Positions 1 through 9,291 of a stretch of DNA of 64,000 bases are shown piece after piece (position 1 is the first letter of the stretch; each line of letters starts with the position of its first letter). Under the pieces are notes generated by a model that saw nothing but the letters and a program-made list of their open reading frames with translations, had not been told where the DNA came from and did no database searches. The position numbers and the translations under genes were made by a program. The DNA lies in contig NZ_CP016286.1 in the NCBI RefSeq assembly GCF_001679785.1, forward strand, positions 4,288,501-4,352,500. Reading direction: 5' to 3'. This DNA is from Rhizobium leguminosarum (GTDB taxonomy: Bacteria > Pseudomonadota > Alphaproteobacteria > Rhizobiales > Rhizobiaceae).

Positions 1-849
1 GCCGGCAACGACCTTGAGTTCGGTATTGCCGATCCTGGTGACGAGCCTTGCATCGCCGTCGAAAGAACTCATCAGCTCGGGTGCGGCAAATTCCGGAAAG
101 GCATCGAGATCGCCGGATTTCAGCGCAGCCGCCTGCGCCTGCGGATCGGCAATGAAGCGGAAGGTCACCTTGTCGAGCTTGGCGGCCGCACCCTTGTTCC
201 AGTAATCGGCATTTCTGGCGAGTTCGACCTTGTCACCTTTTGCCCAGCTGGCGAATTTGAAGGGACCAGTGCCGATCGGCGTCGTCTTGTCGTCGGCAGC
301 CGTCTTCGGTGCGACCATCACCGAGGCTGGCCAGCCGAGCCAGTAGATCAGGCTGCCGGTCGGTGCCGAAAGATGCAGCACCAGCGTTTCGGCATCGGGC
401 GTATCGATCGAGGCGATCGAGGCGAAAAAGCGCTTCTGCGGATTGACCGAATCGGCGCCGCGGGCGCGGTCGAGCGAAAACTTGGCGCTCGCGGCATCGA
501 AGACCTCGCCGTCATGAAATTTGACGCCGGTCTGCAGCTTGAACGTATAGGTCAGGCCATCGGGCGAGATTTCCCAGCTTTTTGCCAGCTGCGGCTGGAT
601 CTTGCCGGCCTGATCGATCGTCACCAGTCCCTCGAACACGTTTTGCCAGGTCACCTGGCCGATTGCGACCGGTGCAGCGATCGTCGGATCGAGACCGGTC
701 GGCTCGACGCTCATGCCGAGATTGAGGGTGGTCTTCGCCGCTTCCGCCGGCGTCATCGCCATCATCACCAGGCTGGCCGAAAGCGCAGCACTGAGCGAAA
801 GCCGCCGGGCGAAACGCGCTGAAGGCGCAAACGAAAGCTTGATCATCAT
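1..849 (-). CDS. ABC transporter solute-binding protein, family 5 (peptide type), partial
   Basis: The reading frame begins at the ATG at 849 and runs off the left edge, so only about the first 283 residues are present. The product opens with a typical signal peptide (basic start, hydrophobic core, cleavage near AEAAKTT). It continues with the SBP_bac_5 layout, including LNLGMSVEPTGLDP, LAKSWEISPDGLTYTFKL and VKFHDGEVFDAASAKFSLDR. Such proteins bind oligopeptides or similar substrates in the periplasm and deliver them to a DppBCDF/OppBCDF-type permease, which must lie outside the window. The adjacent LysR gene and the aminopeptidase gene beyond it have the same orientation, which fits a peptide uptake and use locus. 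The substrate cannot be told. Confidence 0.9.
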   Translation of the reverse strand, partial: MMIKLSFAPSARFARRLSLSAALSASLVMMAMTPAEAAKTTLNLGMSVEPTGLDPTIAAPVAIGQVTWQNVFEGLVTIDQAGKIQPQLAKSWEISPDGLTYTFKLQTGVKFHDGEVFDAASAKFSLDRARGADSVNPQKRFFASIASIDTPDAETLVLHLSAPTGSLIYWLGWPASVMVAPKTAADDKTTPIGTGPFKFASWAKGDKVELARNADYWNKGAAAKLDKVTFRFIADPQAQAAALKSGDLDAFPEFAAPELMSSFDGDARLVTRIGNTELKVVAG

Positions 850-997
850 GTTCCCTTGTCTGGCCGCGCGTCGATGACGAAAGACCTTTTGCGAGGAGAG
901 TGACACTATGCCAGTGCACACACAATGACGATTTTGTGTGCTCAGTGTAGCCGAAAAAGCTACACCGTAAATCTACGGGCAATGCAAGCTCGAAGCG

Positions 998-1918
998 TCA
1001 GTCTTTCGCATCGGTCCGACGGTTCGTACGCTCGCGCATGAACCTCTCGATGAAGTCGAGCAGTTTCGTCGCGGCGAAGGACAGCTGTCGGTCCGGCGCG
1101 ACGCAGAGATCGACATGGGTGCGAATGCCGGTTTTGCCGGCCAGCGGAATGGCAAGGAGCTGACCCGCCTCGATCTCGCGGCGGACGGTTAGCGCCGGTA
1201 GCAGCGTGACCGCAGCTCCGCTGAGCACGAGTTCCTTCAGCATTTCGAGCGAGCTGGTGACGAAGACGGGATCGAGGCTCAACCCCTCCTTCTCGAACAG
1301 CGCGTCGAAGGCCTGGCGAAAGCCGAAGGATTGATCCGGCAGCGCCAATGCGTAGTCGGCAAGCGTCCTCAGCGGGATCTCGGCATGCGCGGCGGCCGGA
1401 TGCTGCGGCGTGGCGATGAGATCATAGGCGATCTCGGAGCGCAGCCGCACCTTGGTGCCGGACATCGGTGGCGCAAACAGCGTCACCGCAATATCCGCCT
1501 CGGCGCTGTTGACGGCATCGACCGCCTGCCGGGCGCTGGTGATCGTCACGGTAAAACGCAGTTTTGGATATTTCAGGCTGAATTCGGCAAGCGCCGGCGC
1601 CAGCAGATTGGCGACGGTCGCCCCATTGGCATAGATGCTGACGCGGCCGCGCTGCAGGCCCTTCAGGTCTTCGATCAGCTGCTGCACATGATCGAGCTCG
1701 CGCAGCGTCCGGCCGGCGCGGGCGGCAAGCAGTTCGCCGGCGGCCGTCAGCTTGACACCACGGGCGCTGCGTTCAACGAGCGGCGCGCCAAAATGATATT
1801 CGAGGTTCTCGATCTGCCGGCTGATCGCCGTCGGCGCGACGTTCAGATTTTCGGCCGCCTGGCGCATCGAATTGGTCCTGACCAGCTCGTCGAAATACAT
1901 CAGCGCCCGGATCTGCAT
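998..1918 (-). CDS. LysR-family transcriptional regulator
   Basis: The product has 306 residues, the usual LysR length. The N-terminal winged helix-turn-helix is clear (FDELVRTNSMRQAAENLNVA followed by PTAISRQIENLE), and a substrate-binding-type effector domain spans about residues 90-295. It lies 149 bp upstream of the solute-binding protein start and 116 bp downstream of the aminopeptidase, all on the minus strand, so it probably regulates one or both. The effector is unknown. The ATG at 1918 leads directly into the conserved first helix (MQIRALMYFDELV), which supports this start. Confidence 0.93.
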   Translation of the reverse strand: MQIRALMYFDELVRTNSMRQAAENLNVAPTAISRQIENLEYHFGAPLVERSARGVKLTAAGELLAARAGRTLRELDHVQQLIEDLKGLQRGRVSIYANGATVANLLAPALAEFSLKYPKLRFTVTITSARQAVDAVNSAEADIAVTLFAPPMSGTKVRLRSEIAYDLIATPQHPAAAHAEIPLRTLADYALALPDQSFGFRQAFDALFEKEGLSLDPVFVTSSLEMLKELVLSGAAVTLLPALTVRREIEAGQLLAIPLAGKTGIRTHVDLCVAPDRQLSFAATKLLDFIERFMRERTNRRTDAKD

Positions 1919-1967
1919 TCACGTCTCTCCGCCATTCGGCACGTTGTGGGTTCCGGTTCCGACCCTA

Positions 1968-2012
1968 ATGCATGTCGCCCAAAAGTGCTCAGCGGTTTTG
2001 GGGCGACGACAT
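1968..2012. repeat. Short hairpin repeat of the AAAAGTG..GCGGTTTT family
   Basis: An imperfect palindrome, ATGTCGCCCAAAAGTG then CAGCGGTTTTGGGGCGACGACAT, sits between the aminopeptidase stop and the LysR start. It shares the central AAAAGTG...CAGCGGTTTT core with the elements at 9150, 13422, 14571, 39695 and 60255. It could fold as a hairpin in either transcript. No coding role is seen. Confidence 0.6.
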
Positions 2013-2033
2013 CCACAAAAACAAAGATCTCAA

Positions 2034-3029
2034 TCAACGGCCATTCGGGTAGCGGTCGCGCCATGCCTTTTGCGCGCCCTCGACCGGAAGGGCGGTCGCT
2101 GCGTAGACGCCACGGGCGATCGCCCGCGCCATGACGATGGTCGCAAGGTGGCACAACTCCATCAGGCTTGCCATGTCGTCTCTTCGATGCTGGGCCGTCG
2201 AAGCGGCAAAGACGGTATCGCCGTCGAGCGGCAGGTGCGCCGGCAGCAGTGCCCTGGCAAGGCCGTCATGGCCGGCAACCGATAGCCGGTGCGCCTCGGC
2301 CTTCGTCAGCTGCGCATCGGTCACGACAGCGCCGATCGTCGTTGCCGGCGTGTTCATTCCCTTGAGCCGCATCCTATGGTCGGCCACCGCAGGCATGCCG
2401 AGCCCGCCGAATTCCGCGTCTTTTTCAAAGGGTGCCGCCCAGAAATGCGGCCCGTCGCCGATCGTTGCCGAACCGAGCGCATTGACGGCGACGATCGCCG
2501 CGACACGATGCCCGGCGCTGCTGACGGCACTGGCCGAGCCGAGCCCGCCCTTGACGGTGGCCGTCGTCGCTCCCGTCCCGGCACCTGTCGTGCCGAGCGC
2601 GAATGTGCCCTTGGCCGCGGCCTGCAGTGCCGTATAACCCATGTCGCGATAGGGCGAGTGAAGGCCCCAATCCTTGTCGCCGCCGTTCAGCAGGTCCATC
2701 AGGATCGCCTGCGGCACGATCGGAATACGCACCGACCCGACGGCAAAGCCGCGGCCGAGCTCGCGCAGGCCCGCCTGCACGCCGCCGGCGGCATCCAGCC
2801 CGAAGGCCGAGCCGCCGGAGAGCACGAAGGCATCCACGGCATTGACGGTCATCGACGGATCGAGCAGGCCGGTGTCGCGCCCGCCGGGCGCACCGCCGAG
2901 CACCGTGCCGGATGCGACGGCCGGTTCGTCGAAGACGATGACCGTGACGCCGGAACCGAGCGCAAGGTCGGTTGCATGGCCGACGGAAACGCCTTCGATG
3001 TCGGTGATGAGGTTCAGAAGATCGGGCAA
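2034..3029 (-). CDS. P1/DmpA-like aminopeptidase (S58 family)
   Basis: The protein is of about 331 residues and of the DmpA / L-aminopeptidase D-esterase type. These are Ntn-fold enzymes that cut themselves into two chains and then hydrolyse N-terminal residues of small peptides, esters or amides. Family signs are the opening LITDIEGVSVGHATD, the glycine-rich GGSAFGLDAAGG, and the NALGSATIG segment, whose Gly-Ser junction is the expected self-cleavage point. I place the start at the TTG at 3029 (MPDLLNLITD), with AAGGA about 8 bases upstream. The frame stays open to an ATG at 3125, but that ATG lies inside a palindromic repeat and would add 32 unrelated residues. Confidence 0.85.
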   Translation of the reverse strand: MPDLLNLITDIEGVSVGHATDLALGSGVTVIVFDEPAVASGTVLGGAPGGRDTGLLDPSMTVNAVDAFVLSGGSAFGLDAAGGVQAGLRELGRGFAVGSVRIPIVPQAILMDLLNGGDKDWGLHSPYRDMGYTALQAAAKGTFALGTTGAGTGATTATVKGGLGSASAVSSAGHRVAAIVAVNALGSATIGDGPHFWAAPFEKDAEFGGLGMPAVADHRMRLKGMNTPATTIGAVVTDAQLTKAEAHRLSVAGHDGLARALLPAHLPLDGDTVFAASTAQHRRDDMASLMELCHLATIVMARAIARGVYAATALPVEGAQKAWRDRYPNGR

Positions 3030-3069
3030 GGGCGGATCCTTATGCGGAAAGGCGGCCGGTAGGACTGTA

Positions 3070-3176
3070 CTGCATAATTCCTTAAATCGGAATCGATTTA
3101 AGGATAAAATTATGCAGCAATTCAAAGTGTTACAACGTCCTTTGCGCGTCTGATAAAGACGCGCGGCGCTGTAATG
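3070..3176. repeat. Rhizobial intergenic palindromic element
   Basis: Two dyads stand side by side. The first is TGCATAATTCCTTAAATCG / CGATTTAAGG..AATTATGCA; the second is TTACAACG..GCGCGTCT / AGACGCGCGGCGCTGTAA. I recognise the general form from memory as an element repeated between genes in Rhizobium and its relatives; no count was made. It lies upstream of the aminopeptidase and may contain its promoter or a small-RNA or terminator structure. Confidence 0.6.
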
Positions 3177-3182
3177 CCCTCA

Positions 3183-3219
3183 AAAAACAAGACCGGCCCC
3201 ATTTGGCGGGACCGGTCGG
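3183..3219 (-). terminator. Rho-independent terminator
   Basis: Read on the minus strand, the stem GACCGGTCCC pairs with GGGGCCGGTC around a short loop and is followed by TTGTTTTTTG. It lies about 45 bp beyond the stop of the small gene ending at 3262 and would end its transcript. Confidence 0.75.
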
Positions 3220-3261
3220 ACATCGGGAAAAGCCGTGAATTCTAATGGCGGCCTCATGCTG

Positions 3262-3456
3262 TCAGGCATGAAGCGGCTTCGGATGACGGCGGGTCATCAG
3301 GTCATGGATTGCCAGCCGCACCTCGTCCGGCGAACCGAAACGCTGCTCGTCGAGGTCGTGGACATGAAATTTCACGGCGATGAACTTCAGCCGGTCTTCA
3401 TCGGGAATGACGATCCCGACGGGAACGCCTGCATATTCGATAACTTGCTTCTTCAT
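3262..3456 (-). CDS. Small conserved-looking hypothetical protein (64 aa)
   Basis: The frame encodes MKKQVIEYAGVPVGIVIPDE... through ...HDLMTRRHPKPLHA. The ATG at 3456 is preceded by GCAGGAGTT, with the Shine-Dalgarno about 8 bases away; the frame extends upstream to 3537 but the earlier ATG has poorer context. No family is recognised. The protein is soluble and mixed alpha/beta, without membrane segments or cysteines. A good terminator follows it, which supports a real transcription unit. The function is unknown. Confidence 0.65.
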   Translation of the reverse strand: MKKQVIEYAGVPVGIVIPDEDRLKFIAVKFHVHDLDEQRFGSPDEVRLAIHDLMTRRHPKPLHA

Positions 3457-3977
3457 AAATAGAACTCCTGCCGCGCGACATGCGCAGCCATGGCGAATTG
3501 ACTTGTCTGATACCGTTGAAAGGAGGACGAACGTCACATTCGACAGTTCGGGCGGGAGAGGGCGCCCGGACGGTCATTGCCAAGCACAGATCGCCCAAGG
3601 AGATCGGCGAGAATATCGATGTCTATCATGCTCGTTCCTTGTGTTGGCGTTGCACTTGAGTGGTCCCGGTAGAGCCCGGGGCCGGTGAAGGCTGCCTTCG
3701 ATAATCCACTAACTTGGTAGAGATTACCCGATAGCCTGTCAGAAACATATTCCTAAACGTGTCAAAATATCGACGATCCGAAAAAATTCATTCCGTCGCA
3801 GCCCGAACTTGCAGAAAGAAACATATCAGCTCTTCGTTAAATTCGCATGACAGAATCGAAGTTCAATCGATCACCGCGGCAGAGATAGGAAGTCCTGCTG
3901 ATTCCGGCAATGGCCCGCTTCATTAAAAATCGACATGCCTCGAAATGACCGAATTGGTTAATGCCGGAAGCCCTGTG
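3457..3977. other. Intergenic stretch with one possible 31-residue ORF
   Basis: No recognisable gene lies in these 520 bases. A minus-strand frame from the ATG at 3629 to the stop at 3534 could encode 31 residues (MIDIDILADLLGRSVLGNDR, then 11 more). It has AAGGA placed about 7 bases upstream. It would lie directly ahead of the 64-residue gene and could be a small protein or leader. The remainder, about 3700-3950, is AT-richer than its surroundings and shows no clear structure. Confidence 0.35.
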
Positions 3978-6899
3978 TCACCAACCTTCTTTGAGCACCT
4001 TCTCCAGCATGTCCGCGAAAAAATCGGCGCTGTCGATGCTGAGGCAGAGCGGTGGTTTGATCTTCAGCACATTTTGGTGATCGCCGGTCGGCTGCATGAT
4101 GACGCCGAGTTCGAGAAGCCGGTCGCAGATTGCAGCCGTCTCTTCCGTCGCCGGCTCCAGCGTCGTTCTGTCGCGGACGAATTCGAGACCGAGATAGAGG
4201 CCCATGCCGTGCACGGCGCCTGCAATCGGATGGCGGTCGATCAGCGCGGCAAGCCGCGCCTTCAGATGATCGCCGACCGTCCGGGCATTTTCCTGCAGCT
4301 TTTCCTCGACCATGATGTCGAGCACCGTCATGCCGGCGACGCAACTGACCGGGCTGCCGCCGGTGGAGGAAAAGAAATAACCTTCCTTCTCCAGCGATTG
4401 CGCGATCTCCCGCGTGGTGATGACGGCGCCGAGCGGATGGCCGTTGCCCATGCCCTTGGCGATAGTGATGATATCGGGCACGACCCCTTGCTGCTCGAAG
4501 CCCCAGAAATAATGTCCGAGCCTGGAATAACCGACCTGCACCTCATCGGCGATGCAAAGGCCGCCGCGGGCGCGCACTTGCGCATAGATTTCCCTGAGAT
4601 AACCGTCCGGCAGCGGAATGCCGCCGGCATTGCCGTAGACCGATTCGCAGATGAAGCCGGCAAGGCCGTTGCCGCCGGCGTCGATCGCCTCCAGCACCGG
4701 CGTTACTGCGCTGAGATAGTTTGCCGCCGTATCGGGACCACGGAATGCGCCGCGATAGGTATTCGGTGAAACGACGGCATGCACCCAGTCCGGCCGGGTG
4801 GTCGGTGCCTGCGGATTGTCGGCGATCGAGGTGGAGACGGCATCGCTCGCCGCCGACCAGCCATGATAGGCTTCGAGCAGGCAGAGCATGTTGCGCGCTC
4901 CGCTATGGGCTTGCGCGAGCCGAAGCGCCAGATCGTTCGCCTCCGAGCCGCTGTTGACCAGGAAGACCGCGTCGAGCCCATTCGGCGACAGGGCGGCGAG
5001 GCGTTCGGAAAATTCCGTGATCGCGGCATAGTGGAAGCGCGAATTCGTGTTGAGCCGCAGCCATTGCGCGCCGATCGCCGCCGCGAGCTTGGGATGGCCA
5101 TGGCCGAGAATGGTGACGTTGTTGACCATGTCGAGATAGGCGCGGCCCTCGACATCGAACAAATGCTCCTTCCAGCCGCGCTCGATCTGCGGCGGCGCCG
5201 CATAATAATTCTTCTGCGGCCTTGCGAGATGCGCCCGCCGCCTGGCGAAGAGTTCGGCGGTTTCAGGTTGCGGCGCATCCGCTTGCGGGCTGAGAAGCAG
5301 CGAAGGCGAAGGGCAGAGCACCGACCAGGCCGCCGCCGCGCGCGGTGAGGCAAAGAGCGGCGGTTCGAGACCTGCGACGCTGCAAAGCTGGACGCGCAGC
5401 CCGCCTAGCGACGACGCCTCTCCGAAAACCGTGCCGAGCGAATCGCCGGCGGCAATCTCGGCTCCGTCCTCGACCGAGAGGTCGAGCCCATCGAGATGCA
5501 GGGTCATGTTGTCGCCGGCGATTGTCAGATGCTGGTCCTTCCAGCCGATGCGGCCGGCAAAGGGCGCGGCAATCGCGCTGCCTGCGGCAAGGCATATGTC
5601 GATATGCAGGGCGCAGGTCGCCTGTCCCTTCGCAGTTGCCGCGCGGGAAAGCCGATATTCGCCGTAGCGCGTCGCTGCCGTACCGTTTTCGGTTGCCATG
5701 CGGGCAAGCAGCCGCCAGTCCATGTCGGTATTCAGCCAGTTGCCGGCGGAAAAATGCGGGCTCCGCACCCCAAGATCGACATAGGCGATCCCGGCGGGAT
5801 CGATGTCGGGCAGCAACGGCAGCCATCCCGATGTTTCCGGCGCGGCGACATCGGCGCCGGCTGCCTTGAGGATCGCCGCTTCCATGAGATCGAAGGGAAC
5901 CGACATCGCCGTATCGAAGATCGCCCGCTCGCGGTCGAGATTGTCGCGGACATAGTCATTGTCGGGATCGACCGAAATCTGCTGTTCGCCGCTGGCGACG
6001 AGAATGACCGCGCGTGCGACGATCAGTGGCCAGAGCGCCTTCAGTTCCTCGTCGCTCAGCGGATAGATCGCCTGATAGGCGGTGACGGCGGGCAGGATAT
6101 GAAAAGGGTCGCCATCGGCCTGATGCAGCAGCGAAGCGCAGGTGACGGCGAGGTCGCCGACCAGCCAGCCGCGGATGATGTCGCCGAAATCGATCACCCC
6201 GTCGGGGACGATATGGCCACGGGCGTCACGGTGGCCGACGACATTGTCGCCGGTGACGTCGTGATGCACGGCCTGCAGCCGAAGCGACGGCGCCAACGGC
6301 TGGATGCGGCGAACGGCCATCACCATGGTTTTGGCAATCCGGTCGCGCGCGGCGCTGTCGGTGATGGCCGAAAGCAGCTGCACCGCAACGGGACCTGCCC
6401 GTCTGAGGTCCCATTGCAGGCTGCGGTCGAGACCGGGATGGTTAAAATCGGCAAGCGCCTGCGCCAGCCTGGCGCAGAGCGCGCCCAGCGCCGCAACGGA
6501 AGCCGGCGCCAGATAGGTCAGCTCCGTCAGCCCATGGCCTTCCAGATATTCCAGCAGCCGGGCCTGATAGCCCTGCCCACGCACGGTAAGGACGACGATC
6601 TCCCGCCCGTCATTGGTGGCGATCACCTTCGGAACGCGCGGCGCATCTTGCTTACTTTTGAGATGATGGATCGCCGCATTCTGTGCTTCGAGCTCGCGGG
6701 TCTCGTAGGCTGCATGGCAGATCTTCAGGACGTAGCGGCCACGATCGCTATCGACGCGATAGTTCCGATCCTGCTGGCTGCCGAGTTCGACAAGCGTGCC
6801 GGAGAGGCTGTAATGAGCAAGGAGGATCTCTTCCGCGTCGCTGGCGGTCACGTCGGGGCGCGGCAGCGCCATGCGATCAACAAGCGCCTTGTCGGTCAT
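3978..6899 (-). CDS. Kinase-like / M23-like / class III aminotransferase fusion protein
   Basis: A 973-residue protein made of three parts. Residues about 20-330 are an APH/choline-kinase-like phosphotransferase, with the catalytic loop HHDVTGDN near 212-219 and DFGD shortly after. Residues about 410-520 resemble an M23 peptidase/biotinyl-like beta fold ([20 protein letters not shown]), without clear zinc ligands. Residues about 550-970 are a class III PLP aminotransferase, with [12 protein letters not shown] and the PLP-lysine segment [15 protein letters not shown]. The C-terminal part resembles the AGXT2L/ethanolamine-phosphate phospho-lyase group, so a phosphorylate-then-eliminate reaction on an amino alcohol or hydroxylysine-like substrate is a reasonable inference. 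The substrate is not shown by the sequence. Confidence 0.9.
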   Translation of the reverse strand: MTDKALVDRMALPRPDVTASDAEEILLAHYSLSGTLVELGSQQDRNYRVDSDRGRYVLKICHAAYETRELEAQNAAIHHLKSKQDAPRVPKVIATNDGREIVVLTVRGQGYQARLLEYLEGHGLTELTYLAPASVAALGALCARLAQALADFNHPGLDRSLQWDLRRAGPVAVQLLSAITDSAARDRIAKTMVMAVRRIQPLAPSLRLQAVHHDVTGDNVVGHRDARGHIVPDGVIDFGDIIRGWLVGDLAVTCASLLHQADGDPFHILPAVTAYQAIYPLSDEELKALWPLIVARAVILVASGEQQISVDPDNDYVRDNLDRERAIFDTAMSVPFDLMEAAILKAAGADVAAPETSGWLPLLPDIDPAGIAYVDLGVRSPHFSAGNWLNTDMDWRLLARMATENGTAATRYGEYRLSRAATAKGQATCALHIDICLAAGSAIAAPFAGRIGWKDQHLTIAGDNMTLHLDGLDLSVEDGAEIAAGDSLGTVFGEASSLGGLRVQLCSVAGLEPPLFASPRAAAAWSVLCPSPSLLLSPQADAPQPETAELFARRRAHLARPQKNYYAAPPQIERGWKEHLFDVEGRAYLDMVNNVTILGHGHPKLAAAIGAQWLRLNTNSRFHYAAITEFSERLAALSPNGLDAVFLVNSGSEANDLALRLAQAHSGARNMLCLLEAYHGWSAASDAVSTSIADNPQAPTTRPDWVHAVVSPNTYRGAFRGPDTAANYLSAVTPVLEAIDAGGNGLAGFICESVYGNAGGIPLPDGYLREIYAQVRARGGLCIADEVQVGYSRLGHYFWGFEQQGVVPDIITIAKGMGNGHPLGAVITTREIAQSLEKEGYFFSSTGGSPVSCVAGMTVLDIMVEEKLQENARTVGDHLKARLAALIDRHPIAGAVHGMGLYLGLEFVRDRTTLEPATEETAAICDRLLELGVIMQPTGDHQNVLKIKPPLCLSIDSADFFADMLEKVLKEGW

Positions 6900-7012
6900 G
6901 ACACCCCTCCCGCAGCATGATTCGATTACCTATTGAACGAGATAATCAAGTACTTGCCGCTGGCAGGCAACGGGGATTGTCGTTTGCCAGCAAAAGAGAT
7001 GCAGGGCTGCGC

Positions 7013-7897
7013 TCAGCCCATGCGTTCGGAGGCGTAACCACCGGGGCTGGCCGGGAAGACCACGGTGCGGTTGCCGTTCAGAAAGGTGCGGTGATGGATA
7101 TGGGCGTGGATGGCCCGCGCCAGCACCTGGCTTTCGACATCGCGGCCGATCGAGACGTAGTCGTCGGGCGACTGCGCATGGGTGATGCGCGCCGTGTCCT
7201 GCTCGATGATCGGACCTTCGTCGAGATCGGCAGTGACGTAATGCGCCGTCGCCCCGATCAGCTTCACGCCGCGTTGATAGGCTTGTTTGTAAGGATTGGC
7301 GCCCTTGAAGCTCGGCAGGAAGGAATGGTGGATGTTGATGATCTTCCCGGACATCTTCTGGCACATCGCATCCGAAAGCACCTGCATGTAACGGGCCAGC
7401 ACGATCAGCTCGGTGCCGGTCTGCTCGACGATCTCCATGATCTGGCCTTCGGCCTGCAGCTTGTTCTCCTTCGTCACCTTGATGTGGTGAAAGGGGATGT
7501 CGTGGTTGACCACGACCTTCTGGTAGTCGAAATGGTTGGAGACGACGCCGACGATATCGATCGGCAGCGCGCCGATCTTCCAGCGGTAAAGCAGGTCGTT
7601 GAGACAATGGCCGAAGCGCGACACCATCAAGAGGACCTTCATGCGGGCATTGCCGTCATGGATCTCGGCATCCATGGCGAACCGCTTGCAGATCGGCTCG
7701 AAACCTTCCTTGAGTTCGGCAAGCGGCACACCTTCCTCGGAGATGAAGCTGACGCGCGTGAAGAACCTGCCGGTATCGAGATCGTCGAACTGCGAACTAT
7801 CGACGATGTTGCAGCCCTTGTCGGCCAGATAGCTCGAAATCGCCGCCACGATGCCGCGCGTCGACTTGCAGGATACCGTCAATACGTAACTTGTCAT
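7013..7897 (-). CDS. purU: Formyltetrahydrofolate deformylase
   Basis: A 294-residue protein. The N-terminal ACT domain (SYVLTVSCKSTRGIVAAISSYL) is followed by a formyltransferase-fold domain with NIHHSFLPSFKGANPY, GATAHYVTADLDEGPIIEQD and a trailing IFHPE-like end. The enzyme hydrolyses 10-formyl-THF to formate and THF, balancing one-carbon pools and feeding PurT-type purine synthesis. The length and the His/Asp catalytic segments are complete. It stands alone, 113 bases from the fusion gene, on the minus strand. Confidence 0.96.
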   Translation of the reverse strand: MTSYVLTVSCKSTRGIVAAISSYLADKGCNIVDSSQFDDLDTGRFFTRVSFISEEGVPLAELKEGFEPICKRFAMDAEIHDGNARMKVLLMVSRFGHCLNDLLYRWKIGALPIDIVGVVSNHFDYQKVVVNHDIPFHHIKVTKENKLQAEGQIMEIVEQTGTELIVLARYMQVLSDAMCQKMSGKIINIHHSFLPSFKGANPYKQAYQRGVKLIGATAHYVTADLDEGPIIEQDTARITHAQSPDDYVSIGRDVESQVLARAIHAHIHHRTFLNGNRTVVFPASPGGYASERMG

Positions 7898-8113
7898 GTC
7901 TTTCCCTCTTCCCTCTCCAAGGCCGCCGCTGTGCTTAGATCAAAGCCCGGACCGCGAATAGGCCGGCGCACTTTCATTCATGCGACAAATTGCAAGATAA
8001 ACCATCACGTTTGTGCAAGTTCTCTCATTGCTCAGTCTGAAGCTTAGGAGAAGTTGCGCGAAAAACTGTACCGTCAGCGCCGCTTGGATGCGTATTCTCG
8101 CCTTCGACGCGCT

Positions 8114-9133
8114 TTAGGCAGGCGGCCGGCTCGCCACCGCGACCTGCCGGCGGCGCGGCGAGGTGATCTCATGGATGATCGCACCGCCGATCGACGAGAG
8201 CACCAGCGAGAGGATCACGAAGAGCACCGGCTGTTGCAGGATGCCGATCGGCAGGCGGTCGGCGGCGACCCTGAGAAAAGCCAGCGTGAAGGCGTGGGTG
8301 ATGTAGATGCTGTAGGAGCAGTCGCCGAGATAGTTCAGCCATCCGATCACCGGCAGCCTGGAGAAGTCGATGGAGATCGCGCCGTAGACGATGAAGATCG
8401 CCGGGATTCCCCAGGCATAGAACCGGCTTTCCGGCGGCATCAGCGCCTCGTTGATGAAGAGAAACGCAAAGCCGATGGCAAGCGCCGCCCAAGCCCAGCG
8501 GTTCGGCAGCAGGACCTTCTGCCCGTAGAGCCAGCCGAGCACCACACCGGCGAGGAATTCCAGCATGATTGGTTCGCGGTAGAACCGGGTCACAGTCGTT
8601 TCCGGCAGCAGCCGGCAAGCGATCAGGATGACGGCAAAGACGGCAAACATCGCCGGGATGCGCCGTACTTCCTGTAGCGGCAATAGCAGCGCAAAGACGA
8701 AGTAGAAGAACATTTCGTAATTCAGCGTCCAGCCGGGGACGACCACCGGCGCGATCGTGCTGGGATCGGCAGGATTGGCCCATGGCAGGAAGAACAGCGA
8801 GGCGATGAGATGCGGCAGGTCGAATACCGTCGATTTCAGCAATGATGGAGCGACCAGCGCCACAGTCGCCGAAAACAGCGTCGCCAGCCAGTAGAGCGGC
8901 ACGATTCTCTTGATGCGCCGGCGGGCGAAATCGATCGGGCTCATCGCGCGTCCGCTCGTCGTCAGCCACATCACGAAGCCGCTCAAGACGAAGAAGATGT
9001 CAACGCCGGTTTCGCCATAGACGAAGGCGGTGGCGTCGACTGCCGGATTGACCTTGGCAAGCTGCAATACCGCGTGGAAATAGACGACCATCAGCGCCGC
9101 GATGGCGCGCAGATATTGAAGCTGGACAAGCAT
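8114..9133 (-). CDS. Acyltransferase family 3 membrane protein
   Basis: A 339-residue integral membrane protein with about ten hydrophobic segments and the family-3 signature at the start: LQYLRAIAALMVVYFHA, then FFVLSGFVMW. These enzymes move acyl groups, often acetyl, from the cytoplasm to surface polysaccharides or lipids. The genes to the right (Wzy-like, GH5, Wzz) are polysaccharide functions, so an O-acetylase of an exopolysaccharide is likely. The sugar acceptor cannot be read from the sequence. Confidence 0.9.
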   Translation of the reverse strand: MLVQLQYLRAIAALMVVYFHAVLQLAKVNPAVDATAFVYGETGVDIFFVLSGFVMWLTTSGRAMSPIDFARRRIKRIVPLYWLATLFSATVALVAPSLLKSTVFDLPHLIASLFFLPWANPADPSTIAPVVVPGWTLNYEMFFYFVFALLLPLQEVRRIPAMFAVFAVILIACRLLPETTVTRFYREPIMLEFLAGVVLGWLYGQKVLLPNRWAWAALAIGFAFLFINEALMPPESRFYAWGIPAIFIVYGAISIDFSRLPVIGWLNYLGDCSYSIYITHAFTLAFLRVAADRLPIGILQQPVLFVILSLVLSSIGGAIIHEITSPRRRQVAVASRPPA

Positions 9134-9149
9134 CGAGCGTCTTGCTCCC

Positions 9150-9262
9150 AGAGCATGATGCCGAAAAGTGTGGGCGGTTTTCGGACGACATCATGCTCTA
9201 TTTCTTTGATTCAGAACAGGATTCAGATTTTAGGCCGATCCGGCCTAAAATCATCCTGTTCT
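9150..9262. repeat. Two-hairpin intergenic repeat, copy 1
   Basis: The first dyad is AGAGCATGATGCCGAAAA / TTTTCGGACGACATCATGCT with the loop GTGTGGGCGG. The second is AACAGGATTCAGATTTTAGG / CCTAAAATCATCCTGTT. Near-identical copies occur at 39695 and 60255. It separates the acyltransferase start from the polymerase stop and could act as a terminator or a processing site. Confidence 0.8.
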
Positions 9263-9291
9263 AGGGCTCGCACGGACAGGCGCCGCTGCGG

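Noticed and set aside
373..822. 149-codon plus-strand ORF
   Set aside because: It is a shadow of the solute-binding protein on the minus strand; composition (His/Arg/Gly-rich) is typical of antisense frames in GC-rich genes.
5496..6920. 474-codon plus-strand ORF
   Set aside because: It lies opposite the kinase/aminotransferase fusion, whose motifs are unmistakable; the plus frame has no family likeness.
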